In this document: in pieces, positions 11,872 through 24,999 of the stretch | How positions within the stretch are numbered: the first letter of the stretch is position 1 | How the letters are laid out: each line of letters starts with the position of its first letter | Source: Acanthornis magna | Taxonomy: Eukaryota > Chordata > Aves > Passeriformes > Acanthizidae | Length of the DNA stretch: 64,000 nt | NCBI GenBank assembly: GCA_036785705.1 | Contig: JAWUZG010001105.1 | Span: 1 to 64,000, forward strand | Direction: 5' to 3' | Program-made: the position numbers and the translations under genes | The notes under the pieces: model-generated | Databases searched by the model: none | What the model was told of the DNA's origin: nothing | What the model saw: only the letters and a program-made list of their open reading frames with translations

Positions 11872-14800
11872 CAGCGTGGAGCCACCTGGGATGTCAGCAC
11901 CGAGGTGCTGGGAGTGAGTGCCTGTGACACCAGGGCTTCTGGGCAGCGTGTGGACTCCTGGCATGTGCCTATGGCTGTCCTGGGACAGCCTGTGAGCTCA
12001 GTGTTCTTTTGAAAGCTGGATATCTCTGGCGTGTCCCCAGGGAGTTCCTGTGCCGAGATGTGACCTCCTGACTCTTTGGCAGCCTGGAGATGGCTGGAGT
12101 GTGCCCAGGGGGCAAGTGTGAGTGTCAGGGACTTGCCAGCTCTTGAGGAGGATGGAGGGTGCAGGGATGTCCCCATGGAGGCCCTGTGAGTGGCTGTGAG
12201 CTGGCGGCACCTTAGCAGCGTGAGACTCGTGGGCTGTCAGCCCTGAGAGCCTGTTGAAGGCCGTGATGTGCGTGCAGAGAGGTTTGTCAAATGGGAGAGT
12301 CGTGGCATGTCCCTATGGAGCCGCTGGGGTTGTGTGTGCCCTCAGTGTTCTTGAGGAGCCTCGAGAGCCCTGGGATGGCCCTGTGGAAGCGCAGGGAGTG
12401 CCTGTGCCATAGCAGCGGTGCCTGATGAGATCAAAGGGCCCTGGGATGTCAGCTTGGAATGGCTGTGAGTGCCTGAGAGCACACGTCTGTCTCTCATGGC
12501 CGGAGAGGTGTGGCAGGTGCCCATGGTAGGTGTGTGAGTGCAGGTGAGCTCAGGGCTCTGCAGAAGGCTGTAGGCCTGTGGGCTGTGAGGCTGGAAGGCC
12601 TGGGAGTGCTTTGGAGCTGAGTGCTCTGTAGCAGTCGGGAGCCGCCTGGGAGGTTGTAGCAGGATGCTTTGGGCCGGCTGCTTTGCCTTGGAACATGGTC
12701 CAGGCACTTGGAGCATGTGCTATTTGCAAATGTCTCCAGGTGTCTTTCAGAGGGCCAGCGTGTGTTGTTTTGGCCTTGAATTCTGCTGAAAGTCCTTCTG
12801 GCAAGGAAGCCTGCATGAAGGTGCTGCTAGTGAGGCAAAGATTTGGCAGCTGAGCTGCTGCCGGGAGTTGCAGGCGTCTGCCTGACAGTCAGTCCCTTGA
12901 GAGTGTCAATGTGCAGTCAGTCCCCTTTCCTAGGGGAGGTTTTTCTAGCGTGTTCCTCCTTGGAGTGTGTGAGGGCTCCTGCTGGGGAAGTGGACAGCAA
13001 GCAAGGGCACTGTTGGTGGTGAAGGGAGAGAGAGCTGCCCAGGAGTGTTGGTGTGGTGAGTTACATGGAGCTCTACTTGGGAATTGGGTTTTTTTGCTTG
13101 CTGTAAGATATGACTGCTTTCCTATTGTTTTCATAGAGTGCACTCCATTGTACTCTGTGTAGGCTCCCAGGAGTAGGTTTAGCTTTTCTATGGAGTGGTC
13201 AGTAATTGGGATTGAGTTGTCTGTGTCGAATCATTTGTGTTAGGGAAGAGCTGCTTTTCTAGGAATAGATCAGATGGGCCATTTGTAAGTGCTGCGGGAC
13301 AGAGTTACTTAAAGCACTGGCTTTAAGTGTGAGGCTGGGATTGGATGCAGCCGCCGCCAAGGCTCCTGTGTCTGAGAAGGAGTTGAGAAAGCCAAGGGCT
13401 GCTCTCTGGCCCTCGTGACTCAGTGGCCAGGCTGCTCTGGGAGGCTTTGTGTGAATCTGCCAGCACAGCAGCGACAGATGTCCCCGAGGAGCTTGTGTGA
13501 GTGCAGGTGAGATCAGAGCTCTTGAGCAGCCTGGAGAGCCTGGGGATGTGGCCACGGAGCCGCCAGGATATCTGGTGACCTCGGGGTTCCTATGAGCAGA
13601 GGGAGCACTAAGATGTGCCCATGGCACCTGTGTAAGTGCCTGTGGCTAAAGGGCTCTTTTGCAGCCTGGAGAGCCTTGGCATGTGGCCATGAAGCCACAG
13701 TGCGTGTCTGTGACATCAGAGCGCTTTGGCAGCATGGAAAGGCCTGGAATGGCTGCAGGGGCCAGAGGTGAGTGCCTGTGACATCAGAGCTGTCCAGCAG
13801 CAGCAGGGAGACGGAGGGAATGTCACAGGCCATGCCCTGTGAGTTGCTGTGACAGCGTGGCTCCTTAGCAGTGTGCAGATTGCCGGGATGTTACCCTGCA
13901 GGCCCTGGCATTGCCCTTGTTGTGTGTGTTGTTTAGGAAGATAGAGAGAGCCCTGGCATGTCCCCCTGGAAGGCCAGGGAGTGGCAGTTGCAAAAGAGCT
14001 CCTTAGCACTTAGAGACACGTGGAATGTCCCCATGGAGGCACTGTGAGAGCCCGTGACCTCAGAGGTCTTTGGAAGCTGAGAGAGCCCCGGGATGCCATG
14101 GGATGTGAGCATGGGGAGCCTGTGGGCAGGTGTGATGTCCCTGCTTGTGCTGGTGCATCCCCCCCTGCCCTTTTTTCAGGCTGCAGCATGATATGAGAAA
14201 TGCTGCTGAGGCCTTGGCCTTGACGAATGCAGCGGGGCTGAGGTGCTGTGGAGCTTCTGAGAAACGCTGTGTGCTGCCAGGAAGTGCTGTGTTCTAAGGT
14301 GCTCCTGCTTTTTTTGCCTGTTGAACAGACTTTGAAATTTGTTTTTGCCTGGATGGCATCACATTGGTGTTGTCCCGTGTTCAGGGAAAGCTGCCGATGA
14401 GAAGTGGGGCCAGGCTGAAGGCTTGTTGTGACTAAAGGCCATGCCTCGGGGCCCTGTAAGCAGGGGTGCCAAAGGAGGCCCTGGCAGCTGTGCTGGGCCG
14501 CAGCAGCGGTGAGCAGCAAAGTCCCTGTGCGTGGGGCCTCTGCCAGCCGGCAGCTGTCCCGTTTGCTGCACTCGGGGCATCCGCGAAGGAGCACGGCTCC
14601 TGGGCCCCCGATCCTGCTGCTCCCCGAGGCCTCAGGCTTTGGCCGCTGAGAAGATGGCAAGGCACGTGAAAGGAGTATTTCAGTAGCTTGGAGGGGAATT
14701 TTGCCTCGTAGAGCCTCTTTGTGTGCTTGTGGGAGTGCAGGTGTGCATGCGCTCTCTGCAATGTGGGAGAGGGGCTGCTCTGGTGGATTCAGAAGTGCTT

Positions 14801-15330
14801 TAGGTTTGTCCCTAAGTTAGGTCTCGAAGTTCCTGCAGTGCTATGGTAAGGGCTGTGTGGATCCTTTGCTGAGGTCTTGGGTTCCAGCTCAGTTCTAAGT
14901 GAAGCGTTGTGTAGTTGAAGTCCAGTTCAGTTGAAATGCTCTTAACTGCTGTTCCTGCCCTAAGCTGTTCATTTGAATTTGAGTTATCAAGTGAAGTGTT
15001 GCTCAAGCTGAAGTGCTCTTAAGGGAAGTGCTCTTGAGCCTTTGGGCCATGTTCTTCTTATCCTGACCCTTTCTCTTCTTTAGAGACACAGCCTCACGCA
15101 CACGGACAGACAGACAGAGATAATTTGGGTTTGATTTCATTTTGGATTGATTGACTCTGGATTTTTGTTTGTTGCTTTTCCTCACTGTGCTTTGAGCATG
15201 GTATAAGTAGTAGAGTGAAGCTTAGCAAGGAAGCTTGTCCTGCTGTGGCTTTTCCATGAAATCTTTCTTTCCCGATAGCTTTCCTATGATTCTTGGAGTG
15301 ATGTAAAAGTGCCTGTGCCATCACATCTCT
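11868..15330 (+). repeat. Long unit U4 (3463 bp), first half of composite 2
   Basis: Clean copy. It shares GTGGAATGTCC (14022), GACGAATGCAG (14223) and the CTGCTCCCCG block type (14616) with U5 and U8, so these three share a recent ancestor for their right halves. At offset ~90 it keeps the long-type GGCATGTGCC. Confidence 0.97.
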
Positions 15331-16702
15331 TTAGCAGCGTGGAGCCGCCTGGGATGTCAGCACCGAGGTGCTGGGAGTGAGTGCTTGTGACACCAGGGCT
15401 TCTGGGCAGCGTGTGGACTCCTGGCGTGTGCCTATGGCTGTCCTGGGACAGCCTGTGAGCTCAGTGTTCTTTTGAAAGCTGGATATCTCTGGCGTGTCCC
15501 CAGGGAGTTCCTGTGCCAAGATGGGGCCTGCTGACTCTTTGGCAGCCTGGAGATGGCTGGAGTGTGCCCAGGGGGCAAGTGTGAGTGTCAGGGACTTGCC
15601 AGCTCTTGATGAGGATGGAGAGTGCAGAGATGTCCCCATGGAGCCCCTGTGAGTGCCTGTGAGCTCAGAAGTCTATGGAGGCTTAAGACAGCTGTGATGA
15701 AATGGGATGTCTGCAGGGGGGCATGTAATGAAATTTGATCTCCCAGCTTGTGGTGGTGCATTCCTCTCTCCTCCCCTTTTTGAGCCCCACCATGATCTGA
15801 GAAATGCTCCTTAGGCATCGGCCTTGAGGAACTGCACTTGGCTGAGCAGCTCTTGAGCTTATGAGAAACACTGTGTGCTCCCAGGAAGTGCTGCTGTCTA
15901 ACGTGGTCCTGTTTTGTTTTTTTTTATCGTAACAGCCTTGGAAAAAAACAGCCTTGTTTTTGCCTGAATGGTAAACATTGCGTGCCAGTGTGCGTGTCCT
16001 CTCCAGAATGTGGCAGAGGGGCTGCTCTCCTGGATTCTGAAGTAGTTTAGAAGTGCAAGGAAGTTCTGCCTGTAAGTAAAATTACTGTTGAGAGATGGTA
16101 AATCCTGTGGGGGTTTTTTCGGAGGTGTTGGGCTTGAGTTCATTTCTATGTGAAGTCTTATTAACTTGAAATATGGTTAGGATTAAATGCTGTTAAGTGT
16201 TGTTCCTCTGCTAGGTGGTTAATTTGAAGGTAGAAATTTAAATGTTGCTCAAATGGACGTACTGTTAAGTGAAGTGCTCTTGAGCCTTTCAAGCGTGTTC
16301 ATGTAATCCCGACACTTTCTCTCCTTTGGAGACACTCGCACACATACACAGACACAGACAGACAGACATAGGTAATTTTGGTTTAATTTCATTTTGGATT
16401 GATTGGATTTATTTTGTTTCATTTCCTCGCTGTGCCTTAAGCATGGTGTAGGTAGTAGAGTGAAGCTTGGCAAGGAATCTTGTCCTGCTGTGGCTTTGCT
16501 ATGAAATCTTTCTTTCCCGATAGCTTTCCTATGATTCTTTGAGTGATGTGCAAGTGCCTGTGCCATCACATCTCTTTAGTGAGTGAGTGAAGCTTGGCAA
16601 GGAAGCTTGTCCTGCTGTGGCTTTTCCATGAAATCTTTCTTTCCCGATAGCTTTCCTATGATTCTTGGAGTGATGTAAAAGTGCCTGTGCCATCACATCT
16701 CT
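15331..16702 (+). repeat. Short unit S2 (1372 bp)
   Basis: Same structure as S1, exactly 4835 bp further on. It differs from S1 at GAAGTAGTTT (16039) and GTGAAGCTTGG (16460). It still has the long-type GGATATCTC near 15481, whereas S3 has GGATAGCTC. Confidence 0.96.
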
Positions 16703-19700
16703 TTAGCAGCGTGGAGCCACCTGGGATGTCAGCACCGAGGTGCTGGGAGTGAGTGCCTGTGACACCAGGGCTTCTGGGCAGCGTGTGGACTCCTGGCGTG
16801 TGCCTATGGCTGTCCTGGGACAGCCTGTGAGCTCAGTGTTCTTTTGAAAGCTGGATATCTCTGGCGTGTCCCCAGGGAGTTCCTGTGCCGAGATGTGACC
16901 TCCTGACTCTTTGGCAGCCTGGAGATGGCTGGAGTGTGCCCAGGGGGCAAGTGTGAGTGTCAGGGACTTGCCAGCTCTTGAGGAGGATGGAGGGTGCAGG
17001 GATGTCCCCATGGAGGCCCTGTGAGTGGCCGTGAGCTGGCGGCACCTTAGCAGCGTGAGACTCGTGGGCTGTCAGCCCTGAGAGCCTGTTGAAGGCCGTG
17101 ATGTGCGTGCAGAGAGGTTTGTCAAATGGGAGAGTCGTGGCATGTCCCTATGGAGCCGCTGGGGTTGTGTGTGCCCTCAGTGTTCTTGAGGAGCCTCGAG
17201 AGCCCTGGGATGGCCCTGTGGAAGCGCAGGGAGTGCCTGTGCCATAGCAGCGGTGCCTGATGAGATCAAAGGGCCCTGGGATGTCAGCTTGGAATGGCTG
17301 TGAGTGCCTGAGAGCACACGTCTGTCTCTCATGGCCGGAGAGGTGTGGCAGGTGCCCATGGTAGGTGTGTGAGTGCAGGTGAGCTCAGGGCTCTGCAGAA
17401 GGCTGTAGGCCTGTGGGCTGTGAGGCTGGAAGGCCTGGGAGTGCTTTGGAGCTGAGTGCTCTGTAGCAGTCGGGAGCCGCCTGGGAGGTTGTAGCAGGAT
17501 GCTTTGGGCCGGCTGCTTTGCCTTGGAACATGGTCCAGGCACTTGGAGCATGTGCTATTTGCAAATGTCTCCAGGTGTCTTTCAGAGGGCCAGCGTGTGT
17601 TGTTTTGGCCTTGAATTCTGCTGAAAGTCCTTCTGGCAAGGAAGCCTGCATGAAGGTGCTGCTAGTGAGGCAAAGATTTGGCAGCTGAGCTGCTGCCGGG
17701 AGTTGCAGGCGTCTGCCTGACAGTCAGTCCCTTGAGAGTGTCAATGTGCAGTCAGTCCCCTTTCCTAGGGGAGGTTTTTCTAGCGTGTTCCTCCTTGGAG
17801 TGTGTGAGGGCTCCTGCTGGGGAAGTGGACAGCAAGCAAGGGCACTGTTGGTGGTGAAGGGAGAGAGAGCTGCCCAGGAGTGTTGGTGTGGTGAGTTACA
17901 TGGAGCTCTACTTGGGAATTGGGTTTTTTTGCTTGCTGTAAGATATGACTGCTTTCCTATTGTTTTCATAGAGTGCACTCCATTGTACTCTGTGTAGGCT
18001 CCCAGGAGTAGGTTTAGCTTTTCTATGGAGTGGTCAGTAATTGGGATTGAGTTGTCTGTGTCGAATCATTTGTGTTAGGGAAGAGCTGCTTTTCTAGGAA
18101 TAGATCAGATGGGCCATTTGTAAGTGCTGCGGGACAGAGTTACTTAAAGCACTGGCTTTAAGTGTGAGGCTGGGATTGGATGCAGCCGCCGCCAAGGCTC
18201 CTGTGTCTGAGAAGGAGTTGAGAAAGCCAAGGGCTGCTCTCTGGCCCTCGTGACTCAGTGGCCAGGCTGCTCTGGGAGGCTTTGTGTGAATCTGCCAGCA
18301 CAGCAGCGACAGATGTCCCCGAGGAGCTTGTGTGAGTGCAGGTGAGATCAGAGCTCTTGAGCAGCCTGGAGAGCCTGGGGATGTGGCCACGGAGCCGCCA
18401 GGATATCTGGTGACCTCGGGGTTCCTATGAGCAGAGGGAGCACTAAGATGTGCCCATGGCACCTGTGTAAGTGCCTGTGGCTAAAGGGCTCTTTTGCAGC
18501 CTGGAGAGCCTTGGCATGTGGCCATGAAGCCACAGTGCGTGTCTGTGACATCAGAGCGCTTTGGCAGCATGGAAAGGCCTGGAATGGCTGCAGGGGCCAG
18601 AGGTGAGTGCCTGTGACATCAGAGCTGTCCAGCAGCAGCAGGGAGACGGAGGGAATGTCACAGGCCATGCCCTGTGAGTTGCTGTGACAGCGTGGCTCCT
18701 TAGCAGTGTGCAGATTGCCGGGATGTTACCCTGCAGGCCCTGGCATTGCCCTTGTTGTGTGTGTTGTTTAGGAAGATAGAGAGAGCCCTGGCATGTCCCC
18801 CTGGAAGGCCAGGGAGTGGCAGTTGCAAAAGAGCTCCTTAGCACTTAGAGACACGTGGAATGTCCCCATGGAGGCACTGTGAGAGCCCGTGACCTCAGAG
18901 GTCTTTGGAAGCTGAGAGAGCCCCGGGATGCCATGGGATGTGAGCATGGGGAGCCTGTGGGCAGGTGTGATGTCCCTGCTTGTGCTGGTGCATCCCCCCC
19001 TGCCCTTTTTTCAGGCTGCAGCATGATATGAGAAATGCTGCTGAGGCCTTGGCCTTGACGAATGCAGCGGGGCTGAGGTGCTGTGGAGCTTCTGAGAAAC
19101 GCTGTGTGCTGCCAGGAAGTGCTGTGTTCTAAGGTGCTCCTGCTTTTTTTGCCTGTTGAACAGACTTTGAAATTTGTTTTTGCCTGGATGGCATCACATT
19201 GGTGTTGTCCCGTGTTCAGGGAAAGCTGCCGATGAGAAGTGGGGCCAGGCTGAAGGCTTGTTGTGACTAAAGGCCATGCCTCGGGGCCCTGTAAGCAGGG
19301 GTGCCAAAGGAGGCCCTGGCAGCTGTGCTGGGCCGCAGCAGCGGTGAGCAGCAAAGTCCCTGTGCGTGGGGCCTCTGCCAGCCGGCAGCTGTCCCGTTTG
19401 CTGCACTCGGGGCATCCGCGAAGGAGCACGGCTCCTGGGCCCCCGATCCTGCTGCTCCCCGAGGCCTCAGGCTTTGGCCGCTGAGAAGATGGCAAGGCAC
19501 GTGAAAGGAGTATTTCAGTAGCTTGGAGGGGAATTTTGCCTCGTAGAGCCTCTTTGTGTGCTTGTGGGAGTGCAGGTGTGCATGCGCTCTCTGCAATGTG
19601 GGAGAGGGGCTGCTCTGGTGGATTCAGAAGTGCTTTAGGTTTGTCCCTAAGTTAGGTCTCGAAGTTCCTGCAGTGCTATGGTAAGGGCTGTGTGGATCCT

Positions 19701-20165
19701 TTGCTGAGGTCTTGGGTTCCAGCTCAGTTCTAAGTGAAGCGTTGTGTAGTTGAAGTCCAGTTCAGTTGAAATGCTCTTAACTGCTGTTCCTGCCCTAAGC
19801 TGTTCATTTGAATTTGAGTTATCAAGTGAAGTGTTGCTCAAGCTGAAGTGCTCTTAAGGGAAGTGCTCTTGAGCCTTTGGGCCATGTTCTTCTTATCCTG
19901 ACCCTTTCTCTTCTTTAGAGACACAGCCTCACGCACACGGACAGACAGACAGAGATAATTTGGGTTTGATTTCATTTTGGATTGATTGACTCTGGATTTT
20001 TGTTTGTTGCTTTTCCTCACTGTGCTTTGAGCATGGTATAAGTAGTAGAGTGAAGCTTAGCAAGGAAGCTTGTCCTGCTGTGGCTTTTCCATGAAATCTT
20101 TCTTTCCCGATAGCTTTCCTATGATTCTTGGAGTGATGTAAAAGTGCCTGTGCCATCACATCTCT
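16703..20165 (+). repeat. Long unit U5 (3463 bp), first half of composite 3
   Basis: Nearly identical to U4, with the same GTGGAATGTCC and CTGCTCCCCG variants. Its first part carries the short-unit base in GGCGTGTGCC (16796), and it has GTGGCCGTGAG near 17026 in place of GTGGCTGTGAG. This suggests a local exchange with the adjacent short unit or with a U6-like copy. Confidence 0.97.
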
Positions 20166-21537
20166 TTAGCAGCGTGGAGCCGCCTGGGATGTCAGCACCG
20201 AGGTGCTGGGAGTGAGTGCTTGTGACACCAGGGCTTCTGGGCAGCGTGTGGACTCCTGGCGTGTGCCTATGGCTGTCCTGGGACAGCCTGTGAGCTCAGT
20301 GTTCTTTTGAAAGCTGGATAGCTCTGGCGTGTCCCCAGGGAGTTCCTGTGCCAAGATGGGGCCTGCTGACTCTTTGGCAGCCTGGAGATGGCTGGAGTGT
20401 GCCCAGGGGGCAAGTGTGAGTGTCAGGGACTTGCCAGCTCTTGATGAGGATGGAGAGTGCAGAGATGTCCCCATGGAGCCCCTGTGAGTGCCTGTGAGCT
20501 CAGAAGTCTATGGAGGCTTAAGACAGCTGTGATGAAATGGGATGTCTGCAGGGGGGCATGTAATGAAATTTGATCTCCCAGCTTGTGGTGGTGCATTCCT
20601 CTCTCCTCCCCTTTTTGAGCCCCACCATGATCTGAGAAATGCTCCTTAGGCATCGGCCTTGAGGAACTGCACTTGGCTGAGCAGCTCTTGAGCTTATGAG
20701 AAACACTGTGTGCTCCCAGGAAGTGCTGCTGTCTAACGTGGTCCTGTTTTGTTTTTTTTTATCGTAACAGCCTTGGAAAAAAACAGCCTTGTTTTTGCCT
20801 GAATGGTAAACATTGCGTGCCAGTGTGCGTGTCCTCTCCAGAATGTGGCAGAGGGGCTGCTCTCCTGGATTCTGAAGTAGTTTAGAAGTGCAAGGAAGTT
20901 CTGCCTGTAAGTAAAATTACTGTTGAGAGATGGTAAATCCTGTGGGGGTTTTTTCGGAGGTGTTGGGCTTGAGTTCATTTCTATGTGAAGTCTTATTAAC
21001 TTGAAATATGGTTAGGATTAAATGCTGTTAAGTGTTGTTCCTCTGCTAGGTGGTTAATTTGAAGGTAGAAATTTAAATGTTGCTCAAATGGACGTACTGT
21101 TAAGTGAAGTGCTCTTGAGCCTTTCAAGCGTGTTCATGTAATCCCGACACTTTCTCTCCTTTGGAGACACTCGCACACATACACAGACACAGACAGACAG
21201 ACATAGGTAATTTTGGTTTAATTTCATTTTGGATTGATTGGATTTATTTTGTTTCATTTCCTCGCTGTGCCTTAAGCATGGTGTAGGTAGTAGAGTGAAA
21301 CTTGGCAAGGAATCTTGTCCTGCTGTGGCTTTGCTATGAAATCTTTCTTTCCCGATAGCTTTCCTATGATTCTTTGAGTGATGTGCAAGTGCCTGTGCCA
21401 TCACATCTCTTTAGTGAGTGAGTGAAGCTTGGCAAGGAAGCTTGTCCTGCTGTGGCTTTTCCATGAAATCTTTCTTTCCCGATAGCTTTCCTATGATTCT
21501 TGGAGTGATGTAAAAGTGCCTGTGCCATCACATCTCT
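20166..21537 (+). repeat. Short unit S3 (1372 bp)
   Basis: Third and last short unit in the window. Its private marker GGATAGCTCTGG (near 20316) reappears only in the chimeric long units U9 and U15, which points to an S3-type sequence as donor for them. The copy of the terminal duplication begins GTGAAACTTGG (21295), which destroys the HindIII site present in S2. Confidence 0.96.
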
Positions 21538-24500
21538 TTAGCAGCGTGGAGCCACCTGGGATGTCAGCACCGAGGTGCTGGGAGTGAGTGCCTGTGACAC
21601 CAGGGCTTCTGGGCAGCGTGTGGACTCCTGGCGTGTGCCTATGGCTGTCCTGGGACAGCCTGTGAGCTCAGTGTTCTTTTGAAAGCTGGATATCTCTGGC
21701 GTGTCCCCAGGGAGTTCCTGTGCCGAGATGTGACCTCCTGACTCTTTGGCAGCCTGGAGATGGCTGGAGTGTGCCCAGGGGGCAAGTGTGAGTGTCAGGG
21801 ACTTGCCAGCTCTTGAGGAGGATGGAGGGTGCAGGGATGTCCCCATGGAGGCCCTGTGAGTGGCCGTGAGCTGGCGGCACCTTAGCAGCGTGAGACTCGT
21901 GGGCTGTCAGCCCTGAGAGCCTGTTGAAGGCCGTGATGTGCGTGCAGAGAGGTTTGTCAAATGGGAGAGTCGTGGCATGTCCCTATGGAGCCGCTGGGGT
22001 TGTGTGTGCCCTCAGTGTTCTTGAGGAGCCTCGAGAGCCCTGGGATGGCCCTGTGGAAGCGCAGGGAGTGCCTGTGCCATAGCAGCGGTGCCTGATGAGA
22101 TCAAAGGGCCCTGGGATGTCAGCTTGGAATGGCTGTGAGTGCCTGAGAGCACACGTCTGTCTCTCATGGCCGGAGAGCTGTGGCAGGTGCCCATGGTAGG
22201 TGTGTGAGTGCAGGTGAGCTCAGGGCTCTGCAGAAGGCTGTAGGCCTGTGGGCTGTGAGGCTGGAAGGCCTGGGAGTGCTTTGGAGCTGAGTGCTCTGTA
22301 GCAGTCGGGAGCCGCCTGGGAGGTTGTAGCAGGATGCTTTGGGCCGGCTGCTTTGCCTTGGAACATGGTCCAGGCACTTGGAGCATGTGCTATTTGCAAA
22401 TGTCTCCAGGTGTCTTTCAGAGGGCCAGCGTGTGTTGTTTTGGCCTTGAATTCTGCTGAAAGTCCTTCTGGCAAGGAAGCCTGCATGAAGGTGCTGCTAG
22501 TGAGGCAAAGATTTGGCAGCTGAGCTGCTGCCGGGAGTTGCAGGCGTCTGCCTGACAGTCAGTCCCTTGAGAGTGTCAATGTGCAGTCAGTCCCCTTTCC
22601 TAGGGGAGGTTTTTCTAGCGTGTTCCTCCTTGGAGTGTGTGAGGGCTCCTGCTGGGGAAGTGGACAGCAAGCAAGGGCACTGTTGGTGGTGAAGGGAGAG
22701 AGAGCTGCCCAGGAGTGTTGGTGTGGTGAGTTACATGGAGCTCTACTTGGGAATTGGGTTTTTTTGCTTGCTGTAAGATATGACTGCTTTCCTATTGTTT
22801 TCATAGAGTGCACTCCATTGTACTCTGTGTAGGCTCCCAGGAGTAGTTTAGCTTTTCTATGGAGTGGTCAGTAATTGGGATTGAGTTGTCTGTGTCGAAT
22901 CATTTGTGTTAGGGAAGAGCTGCTTTTCTAGGAATAGATCAGATGGGCCATTTGTAAGTGCTGCGGGACAGAGTTACTTAAAGCACTGGCTTTAAGTGTG
23001 AGGCTGGGATTGGATGCAGCCGCCGCCAAGGCTCCTGTGTCTGAGAAGGAGTTGAGAAAGCCAAGGGCTGCTCTCTGGCCCTCGTGACTCAGTGGCCAGG
23101 CTGCTCTGGGAGGCTTTGTGTGAATCTGCCAGCACAGCAGCGACAGATGTCCCCGAGGAGCTTGTGTGAGTGCAGGTGAGATCAGAGCTCTTGAGCAGCC
23201 TGGAGAGCCTGGGGATGTGGCCACGGAGCCGCCAGGATATCTGGTGACCTCGGGGTTCCTATGAGCAGAGGGAGCACTAAGATGTGCCCATGGCACCTGT
23301 GTAAGTGCCTGTGGCTAAAGGGCTCTTTTGCAGCCTGGAGAGCCTTGGCATGTGGCCATGAAGCCACAGTGCGTGTCTGTGACATCAGAGCGCTTTGGCA
23401 GCATGGAAAGGCCTGGAATGGCTGCAGGGGCCAGAGGTGAGTGCCTGTGACATCAGAGCTGTCCAGCAGCAGCAGGGAGACGGAGGGAATGTCACAGGCC
23501 ATGCCCTGTGAGTTGCTGTGACAGCGTGGCTCCTTATCAGCGTGCAGATTGCCGGGATGTTACCCTGCAGGCCCTGGCATTGCCCTTGTTGTGTGTGTTG
23601 TTTAGGAAGATAGAGAGAGCCCTGGCATGTCCCCCTGGAAGGCCAGGGAGTGGCAGTTGCAAAAGAGCTCCTTAGCACTTAGAGACACGTGGGATGTCCC
23701 CATGGAGGCACTGTGAGAGCCCGTGACCTCAGAGGTCTTTGGAAGCTGAGAGAGCCCCGGGATGCCATGGGATGTGAGCATGGGGAGCCTGTGGGCAGGT
23801 GTGATGTCCCTGCTTGTGCTGGTGCATCCCCCCCTGCCCTTTTTTCAGGCTGCAGCATGATATGAGAAATGCTGCTGAGGCCTTGGCCTTGACGAAGGCA
23901 GCGGGGCTGAGGTGCTGTGGAGCTTCTGAGAAACGCTGTGTGCTGCCAGGAAGTGCTGTGTTCTAAGGTGCTCCTGCTTTTTTTGCCTGTTGAACAGACT
24001 TTGAAATTTGTTTTTGCCTGGATGGCATCACATTGGTGTTGTCCCGTGTTCAGGGAAAGCTGCCGATGAGAAGTGGGGCCAGGCTGAAGGCTTGTTGTGA
24101 CTAAAGGCCATGCCTCGGGGCCCTGTAAGCAGGGGTGCCAAAGGAGGCCCTGGCAGCTGTGCTGGGCCGCAGCAGCGGTGAGCAGCAAAGTCCCTGTGCG
24201 TGGGGCCTCTGCCAGCCGGCAGCTGTCCCGTTTGCTGCACTCGGGGCATCCGCGAAGGAGCACGGCTCCTGGGCCCCCGATCCTGCCGCTCCCGGAGGCC
24301 TCAGGCTTTGGCCGCTGAGAAGATGGCAAGGCACGTGAAAGGAGTATTTCAGTAGCTTGGAGGGGAATTTTGCCTCGTAGAGCCTCTTTGTGTGCTTGTG
24401 GGAGTGCAGGTGTGCATGCGCTCTCTGCAATGTGGGAGAGGGGCTGCTCTGGTGGATTCAGAAGTGCTTTAGGTTTGTCCCTAAGTTAGGTCTCGAAGTT

Positions 24501-24999
24501 CCTGCAGTGCTATGGTAAGGGCTGTGTGGATCCTTTGCTGAGGTCTTGGGTTCCAGCTCAGTTCTAAGTGAAGCGTTGTGTAGTTGAAGTCCAGTTCAGT
24601 TGAAATGCTCTTAACTGCTGTTCCTGCCCTAAGCTGTTCATTTGAATTTGAGTTATCAAGTGAAGTGTTGCTCAAGCTGAAGTGCTCTTAAGGGAAGTGC
24701 TCTTGAGCCTTTGGGCCATGTTCTTCTTATCCTGACCCTTTCTCTTCTTTAGAGACACAGCCTCACGCACACGGACAGACAGACAGAGATAATTTGGGTT
24801 TGATTTCATTTTGGATTGATTGACTCTGGATTTTTGTTTGTTGCTTTTCCTCACTGTGCTTTAAGCATGGTATAAGTAGTAGAGTGAAGCTTAGCAAGGA
24901 AGCTTGTCCTGCTGTGGCTTTTCCATGAAATCTTTCTTTCCCGATAGCTTTCCTATGATTCTTGGAGTGATGTAAAAGTGCCTGTGCCATCACATCTCT
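21538..24999 (+). repeat. Long unit U6 (3462 bp)
   Basis: First unit of the long-only section. One G is lost in GGAGTAGTTTAGC (22842). It has GGCGTGTGCC (21630) like the short units, GGAGAGCTGTGG (22173) like U1, U10, U17 and U18, CCTTATCAGCGTG (23532) shared with U7 and U13, and CTTTAAGCATGG (24861) shared with U13 and U14. Confidence 0.97.
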
